From the NCBI GenBank assembly GCA_012064415.1, contig SSNU01000090.1, positions 124,001 through 188,000 on the forward strand: a DNA stretch of 64,000 nucleotides. The letters run 5' to 3'. The stretch is from Gyrodactylus bullatarudis (lineage: Eukaryota; Platyhelminthes; Monogenea; Gyrodactylidea; Gyrodactylidae). How positions within the stretch are numbered: position 1 is the stretch's first letter; each line of letters begins with the position of its first letter. The translations under genes and the position numbers were made by a program. The notes below the pieces were generated by a model, which was not told where the DNA came from, ran no database searches, and saw only the letters and a list, made by a program, of their open reading frames with translations. Shown here piece by piece: positions 59,101 to 64,000 of this stretch.

Positions 59101-62100
59101 TGTAGCTTGGAAACTATAGATGAGATTTGATTGCTCAGATGGTTCTAGTTTATCTTTAAGCTGGAATTTGAATAGACTTGTGGTTTTGAATACAACCTTC
59201 AATTGTATATCATTATAATTTTCATTTACAAGTTTGGTCAATTTCCTTCTTAAATCATGACTAAAGCCATCTCCTTTGAACGATAATTTGACATAGATCC
59301 GGATGGTTTCATCATTTTGTTCCTCTTGAATATCTTCTTGGTTGTTTGCTTCATCTTCTAAAGCCTTTTATATATGTTGTGACGAAAGTGTAACGAATGA
59401 TGAAAGTGTAACTAATTACACTTTCAACGTTGAAAGTGTAACGAAAATATTTTTCCTCTCTGCCCCTTTTCGGTATATGCATGTTAGCATATACGGTCTA
59501 TGCTTATGCAATATACAAGTGACTTGCCTAAAGTGTAACGACAACATTTGACCCCTCTATCCTTTTTTGATGGGGCTTGTAATCGTATTTTTGTCTTTTT
59601 TTAATCAAGATAGTAAATTCAAAACTTCAAAATGTAATTAAATTTTGATTTACTTATTTGTAAAGCTATTGCTTCTCGTAATCGTACATAACCATATGTA
59701 ATACAAGGGTCGGTTCCTGATTTCTCTTAAACAGGTTGAAACTGAGAACGAACAAACCAGGCATTCTCTTGACGCACACTGAATTTAAAATTTTTCATCT
59801 TTGTCATTGCTAAAATAAAGTCTGGCTGTTTATATTTTACTCATTGCTATTTGGACCAACAAAATGTGTGGAAAAACGTGTCTGCTGAATACAATGAAGA
59901 TTAAATTTTGCTCATATCATTGAATATCAAAAACAGAATCTATAACTTTTCTACATTATATTCTAAATAATGTTCAGTATCATAATAATCATATTTTCAA
60001 AAAAAAATCTTGATTGATATTCTAGCAATGTATTTCTTCAATGTAATTTTCTGACATCTGTAATCAGGAACCGACTCTGATTACATATTTTGTGAAGATT
60101 TTCAATCAATATTTTTCTACCATCAACTCTTAGAAACTTAAACTATCTAAAGCTCCCTAGAAAAGCTTTTGGTATATATTTATGATTATATTTGCGGACA
60201 AAATTTTGAGGATATCCGTTTTCTCTGAGTCTTTCTTTTAGGAATTCTTCCTCGCTGACAATTCTCTTGGTCCTCTTGATTAAGCCAATAATTAAACCTG
60301 TTTTGTAACTTTTTGGGCAGAAACTTGAAAAATGTAGAAAATTTCCAGTGTCTGACTTCTTATGGTGGATATTTCTTTTAAGGGTTCCGTCAGGTTTTCT
60401 CGTTAGCTTTACATCTAGGAAACTCAATGTGTCTTCTATTTCTTCTATATATAATTGAACCAGGATTAGAGATTGATAAGACCTGGCGAAATATATATTT
60501 CTCTAATTAAAAAATTCTTTTTTTATACTGACAATGATGAATAACTCTATGGGAATTTCGGACGTATATGTAAGTATACGTGAATATTTAATACATAGTA
60601 ATTTAAATTTGATTATTTTAAGATGCATAGTGTATATTTAATTTAATCTTTTAAGCTACGATTCAATAAAATTTTAGTCTGGAGATAATGCATTGAAATT
60701 AATTAGTCACTTCTTTGATAAAAAATTAACTCATAGTAAGAGATGGCTAAACTGATGACTATAGTAGTAAGTAGAATTAATGATATTTAGATTAATCTCA
60801 GATATAAATAAAACCTGATAATATATTACTTTAATTCGCTATTTAAAAGAAGATTTCAGGTTTGAGATTTAAATGGAGCAACTACAATTTGTTAGATTTG
60901 GAAAAGCTCTGAATTGAATGAATGAATCAACAAACCATCTCTAGTGAAAGTAAGAATATGAGAGTACTTGGATTCGTTATGATTATAGTGAAAAAACTTA
61001 CGAACGATTTTCTCATGTTGTTTTCATTCGAATTGAGGTCAAAACCGGCCTCCACTAATATTTCAATGAGAGTGCGAAACTTGTTAGAGTTAGGTTCTGG
61101 ATGACGACGTAGAAGACCCCCTGGCCATTTCAAGGATTCGTCGACATAATTCAATATTTTATCTGGTTTCCTAGAATAAATAACACGCGCTGAACATTGG
61201 TTGGCCAAGAGCATCCATTCTTCAATCATTTCATTTGTAAGGCCGTAATCTTTGACACTGAATCCTGCTGGTATTCCAAAGAGGGAGTCTGCTCGATCAT
61301 TGAATTCCATTTTCAGTTCTAATTTACGCAATGATATGGCTCCGTTTGCTAGACGTTTTCTTCTGAGATTTTGGGCAATCTAATGTAAGCCAAAGTGAGT
61401 GAAACGATAAGGATGATGATGGGTCAAGTGAAAATTTCTTACCGAATGTAGTTTCACCAAGGATTCATGGACTTTTCTAATATTGTGTGGGTGTTTAATG
61501 TCCAACTTGAGATTGGCCTGGGCATATTCTGGGTTCTTGATGATTAGGCTGGCATCTTCGTAGGATAGTTGGACACATGGTCTGATGACGGTTCTCTTTA
61601 TTTCACTGTCAAGAATCTGAAGAGATTTAATTGTATGCAAAAAAGTATTTAGAAAGGTCGATTCATATGGGTTTATAACTAACATTTCCATTTTCAGTTA
61701 TCTTAAAAATGACTGAGAAGGCAAGTTTGTCTCCGTCTGGAGTGAGGCTGCACAAATTTTCCGATAGAATAGGAGGCAGCATTGGAATCACCTTGTCAAA
61801 AAGGTAAATACTGTTTGCCCTATTGGCTGCTTCAATGTCTAGGGGAGTGCCAGTTTTGACGAAATACGAAACGTCAGCAACATGAACGCCAACTTCGTAA
61901 ACATCTAAGCATTTGATGAAGTAAAAGTTGAATATAAAAAGAATACAATTTGAGTATATAGTTAACATGCTTTTATTACAACAATACGAGATGGGAAATA
62001 ATATTGCTTACCTTGTGCTAGTTTCTTTATGTGAAGAGCATCGTCGAGATCTTTAGCTGATGGCGGATCAACAGCAAATACACATCTATCACGATAATCA

Positions 62101-63337
62101 GTTCTGGAAGAAATCTCTTTGGCGGGTATAACAAAGTCAGATGCCTTCTTGGGGATTTGATCAAAGCAATCTGCCCTAAATTTTTCATTATGACTAATTC
62201 CGTTTTCATAGAGCAAGCGGAGGATCGTTTGATCGAATCTGCTACGAACTGTCTTTATGAGGATACCCTCGGGATAACTGCTTGTCTGGTCCCAGGATTT
62301 GACGTGACAAATGTAGGAAGAATTTATCTGAATCACAATATCTGAAATTGAAATTGTAAAAAGGACATTTTCCTGCAGGGACAATAACAAACTCACTCAT
62401 GGGATTAGAGATTTTGATGAGGGGATAAAATTTGTCTTCGGGCTTGAAGAAATGTTTCCCGTCAATAATACGAATCTTCCCAATCAGCTTGCAATCAATG
62501 AGAGTGGATTTTATTATTGAAATGATCCTGCCACTACGAACAACATACTGAGATGGGAGTAGGGCAAAGGAATAGGCGGTTTTATTCAGTTTATCGTGAA
62601 AGGAATTACGATCCATCACTTGAGGAAATAATACCGGACGTAAAGTATGAGTAAAGCTGTCAACCAGATTGGAAATCTTTTCGTATTCTTCAATGTTATT
62701 GACAATTTTGTAGTTGGCGAGGGAATCTTTGTTTTGACTCTCTTGGACTAGCATCTCTCCAGATATTTCATCGTCCTCTTCCTCTGGTAAGTGTTTAACA
62801 ACTTTGGAATGATAAAAGGGATTGGTCCGAGAAGAAACATTCTTTCTATTCAGGGTATTTGGCACCATTGTCGAGTACCAATCTTTTATTTTATTCAATT
62901 TTACAGCTACAATGTCATTGTGACAAGCTCTATTCTTATCTCTACCCCTGATAATTATGGCTTGTCCATCAATTGGATTTTTCACTATGGAAATTTCTGG
63001 AGTTTTTTGTATCAACCGACCCTAAGAGGGAAGTTGGTATCAATTTCAATCAGGATGGAGGAAAAGAAATCACTTTGAACAAACCTCAATTACGTATCCT
63101 TTATTGATGAGATCCCTGGCTGCTCTTGTTGAGATTAACTCGGGATAGTCAGACTGCAGAGAGGGTAGAAAGTGAGTTTACATTCTTCAGACAAAAGGTA
63201 AATTAACCAAGGCTTACTTTGTCTAGGGGATAGCTGGAAAAGGGTCTTGATGAAAAATGTCTCGAATTTAAGATCATCTGATATCGGGGTATTGTAAAAA
63301 TGCTAGCACACGAACAAGGTCTATTTGGGATCAGCAT
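53110..63337 (-). CDS. DIS3L2: DIS3L2, 3'-5' exoribonuclease
   Basis: Cytoplasmic exonuclease that degrades oligouridylated RNA independently of the exosome. Ten exons join in phase: 63218-63337, 63085-63153, 62397-63021, 62012-62341, 61684-61904, 61443-61616, 61002-61379, 57558-58025, 54797-54904, 53110-53352; 911 residues (human 885). There is no PIN domain. Cold-shock domains precede the RNB domain, whose catalytic acidic cluster is intact ([16 protein letters not shown]), with [48 protein letters not shown] and [18 protein letters not shown]. The S1 part is in the last two exons ([34 protein letters not shown]). The N-terminus lacks the long extension of vertebrate proteins. Introns 7-9 are 2976, 2653 and 1444 nt and carry transposons; introns 1-6 are 55-107 nt. 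Stop codons of PDHX and DIS3L2 are 105 bp apart. Confidence 0.92.
53446..54534. mobile_element. 1.09-kb MITE with 205-bp inverted repeats
   Basis: Arms 53446-53650 and 54330-54534 are inverted copies with few differences. Each starts TTACAGTTAAAGTAATAAAT, then a smaller internal palindrome (cattactttaact / agttaaagtaatg). The centre (680 bp) has no transposase. It fills most of intron 9 of DIS3L2. Confidence 0.8.
54540..54790. repeat. inverted partial copies of the cactactgatg family
   Basis: catcagtagtgtctcttt (54555) and gatccttcaagagatgtaaa (54750) are opposite-strand and same-strand ends of the dispersed repeat seen at 45770 and 56880, so this is a small foldback copy of that family, 7 bp from the DIS3L2 exon at 54797. 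Confidence 0.4.
56133..56366 (-). pseudogene. DDE-type transposase fragment
   Basis: A 77-codon frame contains [18 protein letters not shown], then [17 protein letters not shown]. The I-V-x-D-N-A-x-x-H pattern is the second catalytic Asp region of DDE_3-like (Tc1/IS630/pogo class) transposases. The first Asp, the third acidic residue and the DNA-binding part are absent, so it is a fragment between the inner inverted repeats. Confidence 0.55.
56470..56975. repeat. foldback repeat with about 190-bp arms
   Basis: Arms 56470-56665 and about 56757-56975 are inverted copies (agaagaaaaagttttattca against tgaataaaactttttcttct; gctgaaaaagcaccaaaact against agttttggtgctttttcagc), with a loop of about 90 bp. 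The right arm plus loop matches 45585-45905, so that copy is a half element. Confidence 0.7.
58165..58530. mobile_element. MITE built from short 'agtagccccaaa' repeats
   Basis: Each end is AAGGGTTAATCTC, followed by three copies of a roughly 30-bp unit containing 'aaaagtagccccaaa'. The two ends are inverted relative to each other around a 100-bp centre. No coding capacity. It lies in DIS3L2 intron 7. Confidence 0.75.
58831..59241 (-). pseudogene. GIY-YIG endonuclease domain of the Penelope-like element
   Basis: 136 codons: [39 protein letters not shown], then a Cys/His-containing tail ([13 protein letters not shown]). The L-I-Y ... K-Y-I-G-R-T ... R ... E-H pattern is the GIY-YIG fold of Penelope-type endonucleases. 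It is in frame and possibly recent, but cut off from its reverse transcriptase. Confidence 0.78.
59372..59545. repeat. short direct and inverted 'gaaagtgtaacga' repeats
   Basis: At least five copies of (ga)aagtgtaac, one inverted (ttacactttcaacg), lie within the Penelope-like element between the endonuclease frame and the nested MITE, together with a small palindrome (tgcatgttagcatatacggt). Probably another inserted fragment. Confidence 0.5.
59696..60086. mobile_element. 391-bp MITE nested in the Penelope-like element
   Basis: Inverted ends of about 25 bp: left ATGTAATACAAGGGTCGG with TTCCTGATT; right the complement AATCAGGAACCGACTC with TGATTACAT. No coding frame. It separates the reverse-transcriptase tail from the endonuclease. 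Confidence 0.65.
60143..60427 (-). pseudogene. reverse-transcriptase thumb of the Penelope-like element
   Basis: 94 codons: [16 protein letters not shown], then [50 protein letters not shown]. This is the conserved block C-terminal to the catalytic YxDD in Penelope-like reverse transcriptases. The catalytic palm is missing because the element is truncated at 60451. Confidence 0.75.
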
Positions 63338-63534
63338 TGTTGGTTTACATTTACGTTAGTTTCGTCACTGAGAAAAGAGCCAAAAAGATTTAATCGGGAT
63401 ATTCATTGAAATCAAAGTTAATTGATTAAGGGAAAATATGCATGGTGTTAATGGTTAGGAAGAAAAAACGATAATTTATTTAATTGAATAAAAAAATAAA
63501 TGAACAGAGTTAATCTTTGGTTTCAAGTTTCTTT
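63338..63534. promoter_or_regulatory. upstream region of DIS3L2
   Basis: About 200 bp between the DIS3L2 start and the stop of the preceding same-strand partial gene. It must contain the DIS3L2 promoter and the preceding gene's poly(A) signal; no defined element is visible. Confidence 0.35.
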
Positions 63535-63923
63535 TTAGTGTAAGCATTCTGGCTGAATTAGGGTAGCCTGAAAAATAAAAAAAATGTATAAAAGTATTGG
63601 AAGAATTTTTTATAAATCAATAACAAAAAAGGCAGCGAACAATTTTATGCTCACTATTCGATCATAATCATACTGACAATTATTAAACATCTCTTTAATC
63701 GATACAGCAAAAACGATTTGGAAAGTAAGCTCACTTTAATTCGATCGAATAGAAATTCATAAACTCCTTCTGATCCGATTTTATCTTCAAAACATAGCTG
63801 GCATTTAACAACAGAGAAAAGGCACAACTCTTGAATGTGACAGGTACAACTTTTTTGAGAGAGCCATGTTATTTTGTATTTTTTTGCTTCCAGATCATAT
63901 GATGATTCTTGAATTTGAGGATT
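63535..63923 (-). CDS. last two exons of an upstream gene (partial)
   Basis: Exons 63735-63923 (63 codons, phase 0 at both ends) and 63535-63567 (ten codons and TAA) join at GTGAGC donor and TTTCAG acceptor. The segment has a possible zinc site (SCTCHIQELC, VKCQLCFEDK) and a helical end (EGVYEFLFDRIKATLI). AATAAA-like words follow the stop. The rest of the gene lies beyond the window. I recognise no family, and another frame over the same stretch is also open, so this is tentative. Confidence 0.4.
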
Positions 63924-64000
63924 CTATTCCAGGGAGATCAAAAGATGATTATTAAAATTCTCAAGGGGAGTGAATTAAAATATTTTTACATTAAGGAATG

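Larger units (their letters stand above)
58614..60537 (-). mobile_element. 5'-truncated Penelope-like retroelement with inverted ends
   Basis: Inverted terminal copies of about 87 bp (58614-58700 and 60451-60537, each containing accaggattagagattgata and cctggcgaaatatatatttc) bracket the tail of a Penelope-like polyprotein on the minus strand: reverse-transcriptase thumb, then a GIY-YIG endonuclease. Inverted or tandem terminal copies are typical of this class. A MITE and a tandem GTGTAACGA-like block are inserted inside. It lies in DIS3L2 intron 7, same strand. Confidence 0.78.

Noticed and set aside
57441..63078. Reading the exonuclease as DIS3 or DIS3L1
   Set aside because: No PIN domain, and the RNB blocks ([25 protein letters not shown]) follow DIS3L2; the assembled length also fits.
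1..64000. CRISPR arrays, operons and bacterial ribosome-binding sites
   Set aside because: The window is clearly eukaryotic; repeated units are transposon ends or satellites, and genes carry introns.
1..64000. tRNA or rRNA genes
   Set aside because: I looked for conserved tRNA arms (GGTTCGAATCC-like) and rRNA cores and saw none convincing; a covariance-model search would be decisive.

Overview
The window is animal nuclear DNA: strongly A+T-rich, with genes split by GT-AG introns, animal-type proteins (epsin, a ZIP8/14-type metal transporter, the cilia factor ZMYND10, a peptide-amidating lyase, PDHX, SHQ1, DIS3L2) and many transposon remnants. The species cannot be named. The mix of very short introns (22-40 nt, several at 5' ends) with kilobase introns recalls what is reported for flatworms such as schistosomes, and tiny introns are also known from dicyemids; this is only a pointer. 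All exon models were built by hand from reading frame, splice consensus and phase, without transcripts.

Layout. 1-2.5 kb: no clear gene except a possible last epsin exon, plus a degenerate repeat. 2.5-4.1 kb: epsin (minus). 4.2-5.6 kb: a Tc1-like element whose centre is a 946-base assembly gap. 6-7 kb: a broken LINE. 7.3-11.1 kb: a ZIP8/14-like transporter (plus) with introns of 22, 27, 40, 95 and 2405 nt. 11.4-12.6 kb: a dead Tc1 transposase ending in a large palindrome. 14.1-40.4 kb: one large coiled-coil gene (minus, 21 exons, about 1762 residues). Its introns hold other genes: a small seven-exon gene (15.2-17.9 kb, plus) and, in a 7.8-kb intron, six intronless four-helix membrane protein genes (29.7-36.1 kb).

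40.7-63.9 kb is compact: SHQ1 (minus) diverges from an acidic unknown gene; then a PAL-type amidating lyase (minus), ZMYND10 (minus) diverging from PDHX (plus, only 95 bp between start codons), and PDHX converging on DIS3L2 (minus, 10 exons over 10 kb). The last two exons of another gene lie at 63.5-63.9 kb. Large introns of DIS3L2 and PAL are filled by transposable elements: a Penelope-like element with inverted ends and a nested MITE, a nested set carrying a DDE transposase fragment, several long-inverted-repeat MITEs and a LINE fragment.

The most interesting items are the ultrashort introns, the nested cluster of unnamed four-helix proteins, and the small gene interlocked with an exon of the coiled-coil gene on the other strand.
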